Source: Pseudomonas lopnurensis (GTDB lineage Bacteria > Pseudomonadota > Gammaproteobacteria > Pseudomonadales > Pseudomonadaceae). From it: a stretch of 64,000 nt of DNA. Below the pieces are notes generated by a model. That model was not told where the DNA came from. It worked only from the letters and a program-made list of their open reading frames with translations, and ran no database searches. Made by a program: the position numbers and the translations under genes. The stretch is taken from the NCBI RefSeq assembly GCF_015070855.1, contig NZ_JADDIX010000070.1, positions 60,378 through 124,377 on the forward strand. The letters run 5' to 3'. This document shows positions 12,049-22,202 of the stretch, piece by piece; the first letter of the stretch is position 1; each line of letters opens with the position of its first letter.

Positions 12049-12657
12049 ACCCGTATATCACTCGCATTCGGTCGGGTGGCGCTGCCCTGCGGCGCATGCT
12101 TCGGCTGTGCCTGCGTTAACTGTCGGGGATGGCAAAGGCACGTAGGGTGGATGTCGCTTTTTACATCCACCGTGGCGCCGCAAGGTGGATCGGTGAAGCG
12201 TGATCCACCCTACGAAGGCCAATACCGGACTATGTGATGACGACCGCGTGGGCCACCGCTTACCAATGGCGGTCAGCAGGGCCGGGGGGAATGGCGCGTT
12301 TTACATCCACCATCGCGCCGCTAGGTGGATCGGTGAAGCGTGATCCACCCTACGAAGGCCAATACCGGACTACGTGATGACGACCGCGTGAGCCACCGTC
12401 TATCAATGGCGGTCAGCAGGGCCGGGAGGAATGGCGCGTTTTACATCCACCATCGCGCCGCAAGGTGGACCGGTGAAGCGTGATCCACCCCACGCGGACT
12501 GCAGGCCAGCATGGGCCGAAGCGGATCGCCACCCTGCTCACCTCCCGCGCCCGTTTGTTGTTTCCGATCAAGGATGCCCGGCCCACCGTCGGGGATTCTG
12601 CCGTCATCGAATCACGCGCCCGTGCAGCGCTTTGGCGCGCCATGAGGAGAGACGTCC
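12049..12657. repeat. Palindromic arms plus a 140-bp tandem repeat between norF and nirJ
   Basis: No gene is supported in these 609 bases. Arm A at 12142-12171 and arm B at 12184-12213 are exact inverse copies of palindromes at 7-36 and 170-199. From about 12158 a 140-bp unit (containing ACATCCACC, the arm-B palindrome and GAAGGCCAATACCGGACTA) is repeated: ACATCCAC recurs at 140-base steps (12163, 12303, 12443). About 2.3 copies end near 12490. The remaining part up to nirJ holds the candidate nirJ promoter. Confidence 0.85.
12558..12571. promoter_or_regulatory. Candidate weak FNR/DNR box of nirJ
   Basis: TTGTTTCCGATCAA has one mismatch to TTGAT-N4-ATCAA and lies 87 bases upstream of nirJ. 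It would give nirJEN its own anaerobic promoter now that these genes are apart from nirH. Confidence 0.5.
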
Positions 12658-13839
12658 ATGTTGAGAATCAGCCATTACCTGCGCGCCCTGGCTCGGCCGA
12701 CCACTCCGGTGCTCGGTGTCCGCAGCGTCAGCGACAAGCGCCCGCCCGTGGTGATCTGGAACCTGCTGCGGCGCTGCAACCTGACTTGCAGGCACTGCTA
12801 CGCCACCTCCGCCGACAGCGAGTTCCGCGACGAACTGGATACTGCCGAGGCGCTGAAGGTGATCGACGACCTGCACGCAGCCGGCGTGCGCGTGCTGATC
12901 CTCTCCGGCGGCGAACCGCTGCTGCGAGCCGACATCTTCCAGCTCGCCGACTACGCCCGCGACAAGGGCTTCTTCGTTGCGCTGTCCACCAACGGCACGC
13001 TGATCGACGAGGGCAACATCGAGCGTATCGCCGCGGCGCAGTTCGACTACGTCGGCATCAGCATCGATGGCCTGGAGGCGGTGCATGACGACTGGCGCCA
13101 GCTCAAGGGCAGTTTCGCCGCCTCCATGCATGCCATCGACCTGTGCCGCCAGCGCGACATCCGCGTCGGCCTGCGCACCACCCTGACGCAGAACAACTAC
13201 CCGCAGTTGCCGGCGCTGCTGGCGCTGATGCGCGAACACGACGTGCAGAAGTTCTACCTCTCGCACCTCAACTACAGCGGCCGCGGCAAGCGCAGCCGCA
13301 AGGCCGACACCCATCACCAGATGACCCGCGACGCCATGCGCCAGCTCTTCGAGCAGGCCTGGGACGACGTCCAGCACGGCCGCGAAACCGATTTCGTCAG
13401 CGGCAACAACGACGCCGACGCCGTACTGCTGCTGCAGTGGGTCGAGGAACACCTGCCGGAACATCGCGAGCGCCTGGAAGGCATGCTGCGCGCCTGGGGC
13501 GGCAACGCCTCGGGCAGCGGCATCGCCAACATCGACAACATCGGCGACGTGCACCCGGACACCTACTGGTGGCAGCACACCGTCGGCAACGTGCGCCGCC
13601 AGCGCTTCAGCGACATCTGGCTGAACGAGCCGGCGCCGCTGCTGCAGGAGCTGCGCCAGCATCCGCGCGCGGTCGGCGGACGCTGTGTCGACTGCCGCTG
13701 GCTGGCGATCTGCAACGGCAACACCCGCACCCGCGCCTGGGCGCAGGGTGATCTCTGGGCCGAAGACCCGGGCTGCTACCTCTCCGACGAAGAGATCGGC
13801 CTGCCAGCCGCCGAGCGCATTCCCAGCATCGCCATTTGA
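12658..13839 (+). CDS. nirJ: NirJ, radical SAM enzyme of heme d1 synthesis
   Basis: Converts didecarboxysiroheme by replacing two propionates with oxo groups. The 393-residue product has the radical SAM motif C40-x3-C44-x2-C47 (CNLTCRHC), the SGGEP segment near 84-88, and a C-terminal SPASM-like cysteine set ([16 protein letters not shown]...DPGCY) for a second iron-sulfur cluster. It heads nirJ-E-N. Confidence 0.95.
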   Translation: MLRISHYLRALARPTTPVLGVRSVSDKRPPVVIWNLLRRCNLTCRHCYATSADSEFRDELDTAEALKVIDDLHAAGVRVLILSGGEPLLRADIFQLADYARDKGFFVALSTNGTLIDEGNIERIAAAQFDYVGISIDGLEAVHDDWRQLKGSFAASMHAIDLCRQRDIRVGLRTTLTQNNYPQLPALLALMREHDVQKFYLSHLNYSGRGKRSRKADTHHQMTRDAMRQLFEQAWDDVQHGRETDFVSGNNDADAVLLLQWVEEHLPEHRERLEGMLRAWGGNASGSGIANIDNIGDVHPDTYWWQHTVGNVRRQRFSDIWLNEPAPLLQELRQHPRAVGGRCVDCRWLAICNGNTRTRAWAQGDLWAEDPGCYLSDEEIGLPAAERIPSIAI

Positions 13840-13900
13840 TCGAAGCGGCCGCCAAGCGCCGCCCGCACACCGTAGTCCGATGAGCATTCAGGAGCACCGC

Positions 13901-14737
13901 ATGGACCAGCCACTCACATTTCCCGCCGCGCTGAGCGCCGCGTTCGCCCCGGGCGAAGTCGCTCTGGTCGGCGCCGGGCCGGGCGACCCCGGCCTGCTCA
14001 CCCTGCGTGCATGGAGCCTGCTGCAGCAAGCCGATGCGGTGGTCTACGACCGCCTGGTCAGCGACGGCCTGATGGCGTTGCTGCCGGCCGACTGCAGCCG
14101 CCATTACGTCGGCAAGACCAGCGGCTACCACAGCCTGCCGCAGCCGGAGATCAACCAGCTGCTGGCCGACCTGGCCCTGCAGAACAAGCGCGTGGTGCGG
14201 CTCAAGGGCGGCGACCCGTTCATCTTCGGCCGCGGCGCCGAAGAACTCGAATTCCTCCTGCAGCGCGGCATCGACTGCCAAGTAGTGCCGGGCATCACCG
14301 CCGCGGCCGGCTGCAGCGCCTATGCCGGCATCCCGCTGACCCACCGTGATCTGGCCCATTCCTGCCAGTTCATCACCGGCCATCTGCAGAGCAACGGCGA
14401 GCTGCACCTGCCTTGGGACGCATTGGCCCAGGGCGGACAGACGCTGGTGTTCTACATGGGCCTGGCCAGCCTCGGCGAGATCTCGCGCAACCTGATCGCC
14501 GCCGGCCTGCCAGTGGACACACCCGCCGCGCTGATCGGCAACGGCACGCGGGAGAACCAGCAGGTGGTGCGCTGCACGCTGCGCCAGCTGCCGGGCATGG
14601 CCGATGAGCAGCAACTCACGCCGCCGACCCTGACCGTGATCGGCCGAGTGGTCGGCCTGTTCGCCGAGCGCCAGGTCCAGCATCCGGCGCGGCTGCACGG
14701 TGATCCAGCCGCGCAAACGGAGGCCTTATGCAACTGA
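13901..14737 (+). CDS. nirE: NirE, uroporphyrinogen III C-methyltransferase
   Basis: SAM-dependent methylation of uroporphyrinogen III to precorrin-2, the first committed step to siroheme and heme d1. 278 residues with the SUMT signatures [11 protein letters not shown] (23-33) and [18 protein letters not shown], and [20 protein letters not shown]. The ATG at 13901 has AGGAG eight bases upstream. Overlaps nirN by ten bases. It is denitrification-dedicated by context. Confidence 0.95.
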   Translation: MDQPLTFPAALSAAFAPGEVALVGAGPGDPGLLTLRAWSLLQQADAVVYDRLVSDGLMALLPADCSRHYVGKTSGYHSLPQPEINQLLADLALQNKRVVRLKGGDPFIFGRGAEELEFLLQRGIDCQVVPGITAAAGCSAYAGIPLTHRDLAHSCQFITGHLQSNGELHLPWDALAQGGQTLVFYMGLASLGEISRNLIAAGLPVDTPAALIGNGTRENQQVVRCTLRQLPGMADEQQLTPPTLTVIGRVVGLFAERQVQHPARLHGDPAAQTEALCN

Positions 14738-16251
14738 TACCCGCCCTATTGCTGGCCACCGCGCTGCCGGCGGCCACCTTCGTCGCCCTCGACCTGGCCA
14801 TTCCGAGGGCTGCCGCGGCGAACCCGCCAGCCGGTAGCCAGGCGCTGTACGAACAGCACTGCCAGAGCTGCCACGGCGTCAATCGCCTCGGCGGCGCCGG
14901 TCCGGCGCTGCTACCGGAAAGCCTCAGCCGCATCAAGCCGGCCGAAGCCCACGCGGTGATCCGCGACGGCCGCCCGGCGAGCCAGATGGCGGCCTATTCC
15001 AAGGTGCTGGACGAAGCCCAGATCGCCAGTCTGGTCGACTACCTGTATCAGCCTTCCGCGGTAGCGCCGACCTGGAGCGATGCCGACATCCGCGCCAGCC
15101 ACCGCATCCTCAAGGACGTCGCCACCCTGCCGACGACCCCGCAGCACGGCGCCGACCCGCTCAACCTGTTCGTCGTGGTCGAGGCCGGCAATCACCATGT
15201 CCGGGTGCTGGACGGCGATCGTTTCGAGGAGCTGGCGAACTTCCAGTCGCACTTCGCCCTGCATGGCGGGCCGAAGTTCTCGCCGGATGGCCGCTTCGTC
15301 TATTTCGCCTCCCGCGACGGCTGGATCAGCGTCTACGACCTGCACAACCTGAGCATGATCGCCGAGGTCCGCGCCGGGCTGAACACGCGCAACCTGGCGG
15401 TGAGCAACGACGGCCGCTGGGTGCTGGTGGGCAACTACCTGCCGGGCAACCTGGTGCTGCTCGATGCCCGCAACCTGTCGCTGGTCAAGCACATCCCCGC
15501 GGTCGGCCAGGACGGCACGCCGTCACGGGTCAGCGCCGTGTACACCGCGCCACCGCGCGACAGCTTCGTGGTCGCGCTGAAAGATGTGAAAGAGGCCTGG
15601 GAGCTCTCCTATGCCGGCGAGCCAAACTTCGAACCCCGCCGGATCGAGGCCGCCGACTTCCTCGACGACTTTTCCTTCACCCCCGACTACCGCCACCTGC
15701 TGGCCACCTCGCGCAAGGCCCACGGTGGCCAGGTGATCGATCTGGATACCGGCAAGGCGGTCACCGACATTCCGCTGCCAGGCATGCCGCACCTGGGCTC
15801 GGGCATCTACTGGAAGCGCGACGGCAAGTGGGTATTCGCCACGCCCAACGTAAGCAAGGGACTGATCTCGGTGCTGGACCTGGAAACCTGGAAGCTGATC
15901 AAGGAGATTCCCACCGAAGGCCCGGGCTTCTTCATGCGCAGCCAGGCCAACTCGCCCTACGCCTGGACCGACGTGTTCTTCGGCCCGAACAACGACGCCG
16001 TGCACCTGATCGACAAGCAGACCCTGGAAGTCGCCCATACGCTACGCCCGATGCCGGGCAAGAACGCCGCACACGTCGAGTTCACCCATGATGGCCGCTA
16101 TGCCCTGCTCAGCGTCTGGGACGCCGACGGCGCGCTGATCGTCTACGACGCCAACAGCCTGGAAGAGGTCAAGCGCATCCCGATGAACAAGCCCTCCGGC
16201 AAGTACAACGTCGGCAACAAGATCGAGTTCGCCGAAGGCACCTCGCATTGA
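14728..16251 (+). CDS. nirN: NirN, cytochrome c / d1-propeller protein (dihydro-heme d1 dehydrogenase)
   Basis: Periplasmic paralogue of NirS that makes the acrylate double bond of heme d1 and passes it on to NirS. 507 residues: signal peptide (about 1-31), cytochrome c domain with CQSCH at 45-49, then an eight-bladed d1-type propeller ([14 protein letters not shown]..., [17 protein letters not shown]). Last gene of nirJEN; a long palindrome follows. Confidence 0.94.
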   Translation: MQLIPALLLATALPAATFVALDLAIPRAAAANPPAGSQALYEQHCQSCHGVNRLGGAGPALLPESLSRIKPAEAHAVIRDGRPASQMAAYSKVLDEAQIASLVDYLYQPSAVAPTWSDADIRASHRILKDVATLPTTPQHGADPLNLFVVVEAGNHHVRVLDGDRFEELANFQSHFALHGGPKFSPDGRFVYFASRDGWISVYDLHNLSMIAEVRAGLNTRNLAVSNDGRWVLVGNYLPGNLVLLDARNLSLVKHIPAVGQDGTPSRVSAVYTAPPRDSFVVALKDVKEAWELSYAGEPNFEPRRIEAADFLDDFSFTPDYRHLLATSRKAHGGQVIDLDTGKAVTDIPLPGMPHLGSGIYWKRDGKWVFATPNVSKGLISVLDLETWKLIKEIPTEGPGFFMRSQANSPYAWTDVFFGPNNDAVHLIDKQTLEVAHTLRPMPGKNAAHVEFTHDGRYALLSVWDADGALIVYDANSLEEVKRIPMNKPSGKYNVGNKIEFAEGTSH

Positions 16252-16299
16252 GCGCTGTGCGAGTCGCCTAGTAACGTTCTGCTTCGGCCATGTAGGCAT

Positions 16300-16353
16300 G
16301 TAGGGTGGGCTTCAGCCCACCGTTACGGGTTGGTGGGCTGAAGCCCACCCTAC
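16300..16353. repeat. Perfect 22-bp inverted repeat after nirN
   Basis: GTAGGGTGGGCTTCAGCCCA... at 16300-16321 pairs with 16332-16353 across a ten-base loop. It is a GTAGGGTGG-type palindromic element and may also stop or stabilise the nirN transcript; no T-run follows. Confidence 0.75.
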
Positions 16354-16441
16354 AGGGAGTCCCGGTCTTTTGTTGTATTTACCGACCTCGATGCCTCATC
16401 CAAACTGGCCTTGATATGAATTTATTTAATATGAGGCCGCC

Positions 16442-17302
16442 ATGGATATCGATCTCGCCCGCACTTTTCTCGAGATCATCCGCAGCGGCAGTTTCATCGC
16501 CACCGCCGAACGCCTGCACATCACCCAGACGGCGGTGACCGCACGGGTACACAACCTCGAAGGCCAGCTGGGTTGCCGGTTGTTCGTGCGCAACCGCGCC
16601 GGCGCGCGACTGACCGATGATGGCCAGCGCTTCGTCGCCTATGCCACCCAGTTGGTGCAAACCTGGGAAGCCGCGCGGCGCGACCTGCCGCTGTCGCAGG
16701 GTGGCGGCAAGCTGCTGACCCTCGGTTCCGAGGTGAGCCTGTGCAACCCGTTGATGCTGGCCTGGGCCCAGCGCCTGCGCCAGGGACTGCCGAGCCACGC
16801 GGTGCGGCTGGAAGTCGGCAGTGGCGAAGAGCTGCAGAAGAAGCTCGATCTGGGCGTGCTGGACGCCGCGCTGGTGCACTTGCCGGAGTACTGGCCGGGC
16901 CTGCAGGTCGAGCAGTTGCTGGAGGAAAAGCTGATCCAGGTGGTGCAGACCCAGAATCCCGACCCGTACCTGTATGTGGACTGGGGACCGGCATTCCGCA
17001 AGCAGCACAACCAGGCGCTGCCCGAATGCACCCGTGCCGCGCTGTCGTTCAGCCTCGGCCCGCTGGCGCTGCAATACCTGGTGCAGTGTGGCGGGCGCGG
17101 CTACTTCCGCACCCGGGTGGTCCAGCGCTATCTGGAAGAAGGCATTCTCAAGCGGGTGGAGCAGGCGCCGGAATTTTCCTACCCGATCTACCTGGTCCAT
17201 GCACGCGCCAGCGAATCCCCGGCGCTGCTCAGGGCCATCGAGTTGCTGCGCGAGGTGGCCCTCGACGATTACGACTGGTCACGCGGGTATTACGAGATCT
17301 GA
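16442..17302 (+). CDS. LysR-family transcriptional regulator
   Basis: 286 residues with the N-terminal LysR winged helix (ARTFLEIIRSGSFIATAERLHITQTAVTARV is the helix-turn-helix region, roughly 7-37) and a LysR substrate domain (from about 90). No inducer can be read from the sequence. It follows the nir genes and is convergent with the HPP-CBS gene. The AT-rich ATATGAATTTATTTAATAT just upstream could be a self-operator. Confidence 0.85.
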   Translation: MDIDLARTFLEIIRSGSFIATAERLHITQTAVTARVHNLEGQLGCRLFVRNRAGARLTDDGQRFVAYATQLVQTWEAARRDLPLSQGGGKLLTLGSEVSLCNPLMLAWAQRLRQGLPSHAVRLEVGSGEELQKKLDLGVLDAALVHLPEYWPGLQVEQLLEEKLIQVVQTQNPDPYLYVDWGPAFRKQHNQALPECTRAALSFSLGPLALQYLVQCGGRGYFRTRVVQRYLEEGILKRVEQAPEFSYPIYLVHARASESPALLRAIELLREVALDDYDWSRGYYEI

Positions 17303-17314
17303 ACCGGCCGCCGC

Positions 17315-18454
17315 TCAATCCGGCAGCTGTTTGAGCCAGTTGCGATACAGCGCGGCGATCAGGTCGGTCTGGGTGATCATCCCGACCAGCCGCTGCCGCT
17401 CGTCCACCACCGGCAGGCAGTGCAAACCGCGATCGGACAGCAGGTAGACCAGCTCGACCATGTGCGTGTCCATGCCCACCGAAACCACCGGCGAGCTCAT
17501 GATTGCGCGCAACTTGGTGCCGCGCAGGAACTTCAGCTGGCCGAAGCTGAGCCGCCCCGGACGTGGATGGAAGTGCTTGAGCAGATCGACCAGGGTGACG
17601 ATCCCCACCAGGCGGTGGTCGTCGCCCTCCACCACCGGCAGCGAGCGCAGGCGGTGGTGCTGCAGCGTCTGCCAGGCCTGCTCGATGAAGACGTCCGGCG
17701 TGTGCCAGTGGATATCCCGCGACATCACGTGCGCCGCGGTGATTTCACCCATGCTGCGCCGCAGCGCATGCTTCTCGGTCTGCTTGATCAGCCGCGCGAG
17801 GTCGTCGCGGGAAACGTCGACGTACTCGCCGAACTCGGCCAGCGCCCGCTCGACATCGTCCTGCATGAAGCTCATCCGCTCACCGGGGCGCGGATCGCGG
17901 GTGCGGTGCTCGTTGTCCCGCGACAGGCGCGCCCTGGGATAGGCGTTGCCGGTGAGGTTGTTGAACAGCAGGGCAAAGGTCACCAGCAGCAACGAATTGA
18001 ACGTGACCGGCCAGAGCAACCCGTAGCGCAGGTCGTGCAACTCCGTGCTACCGACGGCCGCAACGAGTGCCAGGGCGATGCTCGGCGGGTGCAGGCAGCG
18101 CAGGCAAAACAGGCACAGGAGCGCGAAACAGGCGGCGAGCGTGGCGGCCAGCACCGGGGGCAGTCCGCTTAGCCCCAAGCGGATGCCGATCAGCACGGCG
18201 AAGAAGTTGCCGCCGATCACCGACCAGGGCTGGGCGAACGGGCTGGAAGGCGCAACGAACACCAGCACCGCCGACGCCCCCACCGGGGCGATCACCTGCA
18301 GCGCCAGGCTGCTGCCCAGCAGCCAGCGATCGCTGATGAACGCCAGGGGCACGACCAGGGCGACGCCGACGGCCGCGCGCAGCCATTGCCGCGGTGCGAC
18401 GTTCAGCGGAGCGGGCACGAAGGATTTGAACCAGTCGATCAGGGTGTCTTGCAT
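17315..18454 (-). CDS. HPP-family membrane protein with two CBS domains
   Basis: 379 residues. Residues about 20-160 form four hydrophobic helices with the family signature LHPPS; about 225-375 hold a CBS pair (AAHVMSRDIHWHTPDVFIEQA..., LRAIMSSPVVSVGMDTHMVELVYLL). HPP-domain proteins have been linked to nitrite transport in some organisms, and CBS pairs bind adenine nucleotides, so a nucleotide-gated anion carrier is possible but inferred. I used the start MQDTLIDWF at 18454; 18487 is an alternative without a ribosome site. Confidence 0.82.
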   Translation of the reverse strand: MQDTLIDWFKSFVPAPLNVAPRQWLRAAVGVALVVPLAFISDRWLLGSSLALQVIAPVGASAVLVFVAPSSPFAQPWSVIGGNFFAVLIGIRLGLSGLPPVLAATLAACFALLCLFCLRCLHPPSIALALVAAVGSTELHDLRYGLLWPVTFNSLLLVTFALLFNNLTGNAYPRARLSRDNEHRTRDPRPGERMSFMQDDVERALAEFGEYVDVSRDDLARLIKQTEKHALRRSMGEITAAHVMSRDIHWHTPDVFIEQAWQTLQHHRLRSLPVVEGDDHRLVGIVTLVDLLKHFHPRPGRLSFGQLKFLRGTKLRAIMSSPVVSVGMDTHMVELVYLLSDRGLHCLPVVDERQRLVGMITQTDLIAALYRNWLKQLPD

Positions 18455-18529
18455 GAAGGCTCTGTCAATCGAAGGGCCGGCCGCCATCAGAGCGCGACCA
18501 GGTAAAAAAAGTCCACCCCTGGACCGTCA

Positions 18530-18900
18530 GGAGCTACAGGGGGGGCGACGGAAAATCAGGCGGTCACCGGCCGCGGCTCCCGGCGTGCCTGGCACACGAT
18601 CAGCCAGCGCCATCAGCAGCATGCCGGAGGCGAACAGGCCACCGCCGAGCATGCGCGCCAGGCAGCCCGTATGGCTGGCATCGAGCGCCTCGTCGAAGGA
18701 ATCGCCAGCGTGCCGTCCTCGTTGATCGCCCGCCACACCAGACCCTGGGTGAGGCCAATGATCCACATCGAAGCGATATAGAGCACGGTGGCAATGGTGG
18801 CCAGGCCGATACGGTGCATCTGCCAGCGTCCCAAGTGTTGTGGATCAGGTGCTACAGCGAGCCAGATGAAGATCATCGCCATCCAATCGCTGGCGATGGT
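18530..18900 (-). pseudogene. ccoN: Decayed 3' part of ccoN (cbb3 oxidase subunit I)
   Basis: Two overlapping minus-strand frames together read as the end of CcoN. The first (18613-18882) has [31 protein letters not shown]; after a frameshift near 18695 the second (18527-18766) continues with [29 protein letters not shown] full ccoN is about 475 codons, so only the last fifth is left. No other part of a cco operon is present. The rest of the gap (18455-19030) has no gene. Confidence 0.72.
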
Positions 18901-19030
18901 GCCGAAGAATTGGAATGAGCTCTAACGAATAGTATTGCTTGGTTAGTGCAATTATTTTGCACCGGAGGGCCAGTCATCCGATACCGAGGGGTGCCGGCCC
19001 GCGCGGCCCGGGCGTGGCGCCATGGTCGAC

Positions 19031-20131
19031 TCAGGCGCCATTGCCGCGTTCGATGTGATCGACCACTTCGGTGACGATGCGCATCACCTCCAGGTTGGCC
19101 TCCTCCATTCGTCCGAGATGGTCGAGCGCCACCTCCAGCGCATCCGCATCGAACGCGTCCAGCGCCGCCTGCCCCTGTTCATGTACGGCGGTATGCGGCC
19201 GCTCGATCTGGCGGAAGTGCTCCAGCCCCTGGATTGCGCCGTAATCCTGAGCGTAGTACCAGCGGCCGAAGCGGCATTCGCGCTCGCCGGGCAGTTGCGC
19301 AACGGTCTGTCTTTCGCTGCCCAGCAGGTGGTTGTAGACGACGAATTTCAGCGACAACTCGTCCAGGTTCGCCAGTTCCACGCCAGCGCGCAGAGACGAC
19401 GCCGCGCTGCTGTCACGCATGGCACCCGCCAGCTGGTACAGGCTGCGCATGGCCTCCACCGCCTTCTCGGTCGTCCGGTTGAAGCCCTGCGCCTGGCTGC
19501 CCTGCAGGCGGATGTAGTCGTGTACGTTGGCGATCTCGGCCTGCACCTCCTCGATCTTGCGCACGATGTCGCCGGTGGCCAGCGCAGTCTTTTCCGCCAG
19601 GTTGCGAATCTCGCCGGCGACCACGGCAAAGCCGCGCCCTGCCTCGCCGGCACGCGCCGCTTCGATAGCGGCATTGAGCGCCAGCAGGTTGGTCTGGCTG
19701 GCGATGCCGCTGATGAGATCGACGATGCCGTTGATCTCATGCGACCGTTCGGCCAGGGTGTCGACCTTGTGCGAGGCGTGCTCCAGACCGCTTTCCATGT
19801 CCGCGGCCTTGCCCTGCAGTTCGCCAAAATGCTTCTGGTTGCTCAAGGCCGCGCCGGCCACCTGCTCGGCGCGCGAACGGTTTTCGTCCAGTTGCCCGCT
19901 GAGGTGCTCGAAGGAATCGCCCAGATGGGCTACCGAGTGGCTGAAGCGGATCAGGTTGGCCGACACCCCACGGTAATAAGCCAGCAGACGCTGGCTGTTC
20001 CGGTCGGCCTGTTCGGCAGCCGTCAGCGACAGCTGCAGAGCCTCGATGCGTGCTGCCTGCGCCGCACAGCTGGCGCGCAACTCGTCTCGTTCCTGTCGCA
20101 GGCGCGCCGCGCTTTTGCTTTCGAACCACAT
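19031..20131 (-). CDS. Soluble methyl-accepting chemoreceptor with CZB domain
   Basis: 366 residues, no membrane helix. An N-terminal coiled coil (about 8-45) leads into the MCP signalling domain with the tip region [31 protein letters not shown]... (written in part) near 135-180, then a C-terminal CZB zinc-binding domain (about 255-350: [28 protein letters not shown] with conserved Cys and His). CZB receptors sense zinc and, in known cases, hypochlorous acid. GGAGG is close to the ATG. Confidence 0.9.
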   Translation of the reverse strand: MWFESKSAARLRQERDELRASCAAQAARIEALQLSLTAAEQADRNSQRLLAYYRGVSANLIRFSHSVAHLGDSFEHLSGQLDENRSRAEQVAGAALSNQKHFGELQGKAADMESGLEHASHKVDTLAERSHEINGIVDLISGIASQTNLLALNAAIEAARAGEAGRGFAVVAGEIRNLAEKTALATGDIVRKIEEVQAEIANVHDYIRLQGSQAQGFNRTTEKAVEAMRSLYQLAGAMRDSSAASSLRAGVELANLDELSLKFVVYNHLLGSERQTVAQLPGERECRFGRWYYAQDYGAIQGLEHFRQIERPHTAVHEQGQAALDAFDADALEVALDHLGRMEEANLEVMRIVTEVVDHIERGNGA

Positions 20132-20143
20132 CTGCCACCTCCG

Positions 20144-20887
20144 TCAGCCGATGGTATAGCCGTTGTCCACCACCCAGTCCTGGCCGAACACACCGCGGGC
20201 GCCCTGCGAAAGCTGGAACAGAATGACATTGGCCACCGCCGCGGACTCGAGGAAATGCCCCGGCAGCAGGCGCTTGGTAACGCCGTCGGCGACGCTCTCG
20301 AGCTGATCGTCGCTCAGCCCCAGCGTGCCCCAGATGGCGGTGGCCGTCGGGCCGGGCGAGACCATGTTGATGCGCACGTCCAGCGGCGCGAACTCCACCG
20401 CCAGGGTGCGCGCCTGAGCCGCCAGCGCCGCCTTGCTGGCGATGTAGGCGGCCAGCCCGGGAAAGCTCGAGCGAATCAGAAAGGTACCGACGAACACGAC
20501 CGAAGCGGGCTTGGCCAATTCGTTGCGCATGACCGCGAAGGTATTCAGTGCACCGGCGCCATTGACCGCCCACTGCCGGTCGAACGCCGCCATGTCCAGG
20601 CCATCGGCCAGTTCGGCGATGCCGGCATTGGGCACCAGGTAGTGCACCGGGCCGAGCTGCGCGGCGCGGCGCGCCAGCTGCGCCAGGTCCTCGGCCGAAG
20701 TGACATCGCCACGCAGCCACTGCAGCTGCTCCGGGTGGGTGCCCAGCAACGGTTCGAGCCCACCGAGGCTGCGCGACATCGCCAGCACCCGCGCGCCCCG
20801 TTGCAGCAACGCCGCGCACAGCGCCAGACCGATCCCCGAGCTGGCGCCGGTAACCACTGCCAGACGATCCTGGAACTCGCTTTTCAT
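20144..20887 (-). CDS. Short-chain dehydrogenase/reductase
   Basis: 247 residues with the NAD(P) motif TGASSGIG, NAG, and catalytic YIASK (Tyr-x3-Lys). The C-terminal DWVVDNGYTIG is typical of classical SDRs. The start is one of three consecutive ATGs at 20887-20893; GGAG favours the last two. Twelve bases separate it from the chemoreceptor gene, so they may be co-transcribed. Substrate not predictable. Confidence 0.85.
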   Translation of the reverse strand: MKSEFQDRLAVVTGASSGIGLALCAALLQRGARVLAMSRSLGGLEPLLGTHPEQLQWLRGDVTSAEDLAQLARRAAQLGPVHYLVPNAGIAELADGLDMAAFDRQWAVNGAGALNTFAVMRNELAKPASVVFVGTFLIRSSFPGLAAYIASKAALAAQARTLAVEFAPLDVRINMVSPGPTATAIWGTLGLSDDQLESVADGVTKRLLPGHFLESAAVANVILFQLSQGARGVFGQDWVVDNGYTIG

Positions 20888-21011
20888 CATCATCTCCGAT
20901 GCTCGGCGCACGCCGAGTCGCTGGCTGCCTCGGGGCGAGGCAGCGGTGTTGAAGGTTGGGTAGTAGTTGTCGCCGAGCGCGCCGGGCGCCCGCCTCGCTT
21001 GCGCGCTCCGG

Positions 21012-22202
21012 CTAGCCCGGATGGCCGTCCACGCGCGGCGCGACCAGCATCGGCGCGTAGCGCCAGGCATAGAGGGCGAAGGCCAGCGCCCAGCAGGCCG
21101 CCGCCAGCCAGAGGCCGCCGACCGGCCAGATCGCCGAGACGAACACCCGTGCCACCGTGCCGAGGTTGAACAGGATGAAAGCCGCAACCATGCCCGCCGG
21201 CAGTTGCAGCGGGCGGCCGGTATGGCCGAGGGATACGCGGGCGACCATCGCCAGGATCAGGCCGCTCATCGAGCCGACGCTCAGCGCATGCAGCGCGGGG
21301 CTGGATTGCGCCAGCAAGCCGAAATGCCACAGCGCCAGGCCGAACGCGGCGGCCGCCAGCCAGAGCATCGCCAGGTGCAGCGACCAAAGCAGGCCGACCT
21401 TCCAGATGCCGTGGTCGTACCAGCGCGCCAGGCGCAGCAGATGGCCGATGCCGATGGCGACGAACAGCAGGCCCAGCAGCGGATGTGGCTGCAGGGCAGT
21501 GCCGAAGGCATGCAGCAGGGCGACAACCCCGCTGCCCACCAGCAAGGCGATATCCAGCCAGACCCACGGCTTGACCGCCTCGACCTTGCCCAGCCCGCGC
21601 TGGGTGAAGAACGGAATCACCCGGCCGCCGATCAGCGCCATCAGTGCCGCGACCAGCCACAGGCCGGCCAGTGCGCCCTGCCGTTGCAGACCATCGTCGC
21701 CCTTGAGCAGCCCCGCCAGCGTCAGCACATCGGCGCCGAACATGAGCGACAGCACCACCACGATGGGGTAGTTGCGCTTCTGCCGCACGGCCCAGAGCAT
21801 CCGCGCCATCATCCAGGCCAGCGCCAGCAGGAACAGCAGATCCAGCGGCGCCAGCCAGGCGGCCGGCAAGCCGAACAACCAGCCCAGACGAGCAGCCAGC
21901 CAGACCACCGCCAGCCCCATCAAGCGACGCCCCGACGGTGCCGTCTGGCCGGTCCAGGTCTGCACGGCGGTGAGCAGAAAGCCGGCAACGATGGCCATGG
22001 CGAAGCCGAACAGCATTTCGTGGCGATGCCAGGCGAGCCAGCCGCCGGTCGGCTGCAAGCCCGGCCACAGCCCGGTCCAGGCCGCTACCCAGAGCGGAAT
22101 CGCCAGCAGCGCATAGATGCTGCCGGCGAGAAAGAAGGGGCGAAAGGCGAGCCGCCAGACAGGCGGGATACTCAGGGCTTTTCGCCGATCGATAACTTGC
22201 AC
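21012..22202 (-). CDS. nnrS: NnrS family heme-copper membrane protein
   Basis: 396 residues with about twelve transmembrane helices and the NnrS hallmark WHRHEMLFGF at 58-67, plus GGRVIPFFTQR and GHTGRPL. NnrS proteins protect cells against NO and nitrosative stress, often under NNR/DNR control. It uses a GTG start with GGAGG six bases upstream. An FNR-like box 113 bases upstream ties it to the denitrification regulon. Confidence 0.94.
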   Translation of the reverse strand: MQVIDRRKALSIPPVWRLAFRPFFLAGSIYALLAIPLWVAAWTGLWPGLQPTGGWLAWHRHEMLFGFAMAIVAGFLLTAVQTWTGQTAPSGRRLMGLAVVWLAARLGWLFGLPAAWLAPLDLLFLLALAWMMARMLWAVRQKRNYPIVVVLSLMFGADVLTLAGLLKGDDGLQRQGALAGLWLVAALMALIGGRVIPFFTQRGLGKVEAVKPWVWLDIALLVGSGVVALLHAFGTALQPHPLLGLLFVAIGIGHLLRLARWYDHGIWKVGLLWSLHLAMLWLAAAAFGLALWHFGLLAQSSPALHALSVGSMSGLILAMVARVSLGHTGRPLQLPAGMVAAFILFNLGTVARVFVSAIWPVGGLWLAAACWALAFALYAWRYAPMLVAPRVDGHPG

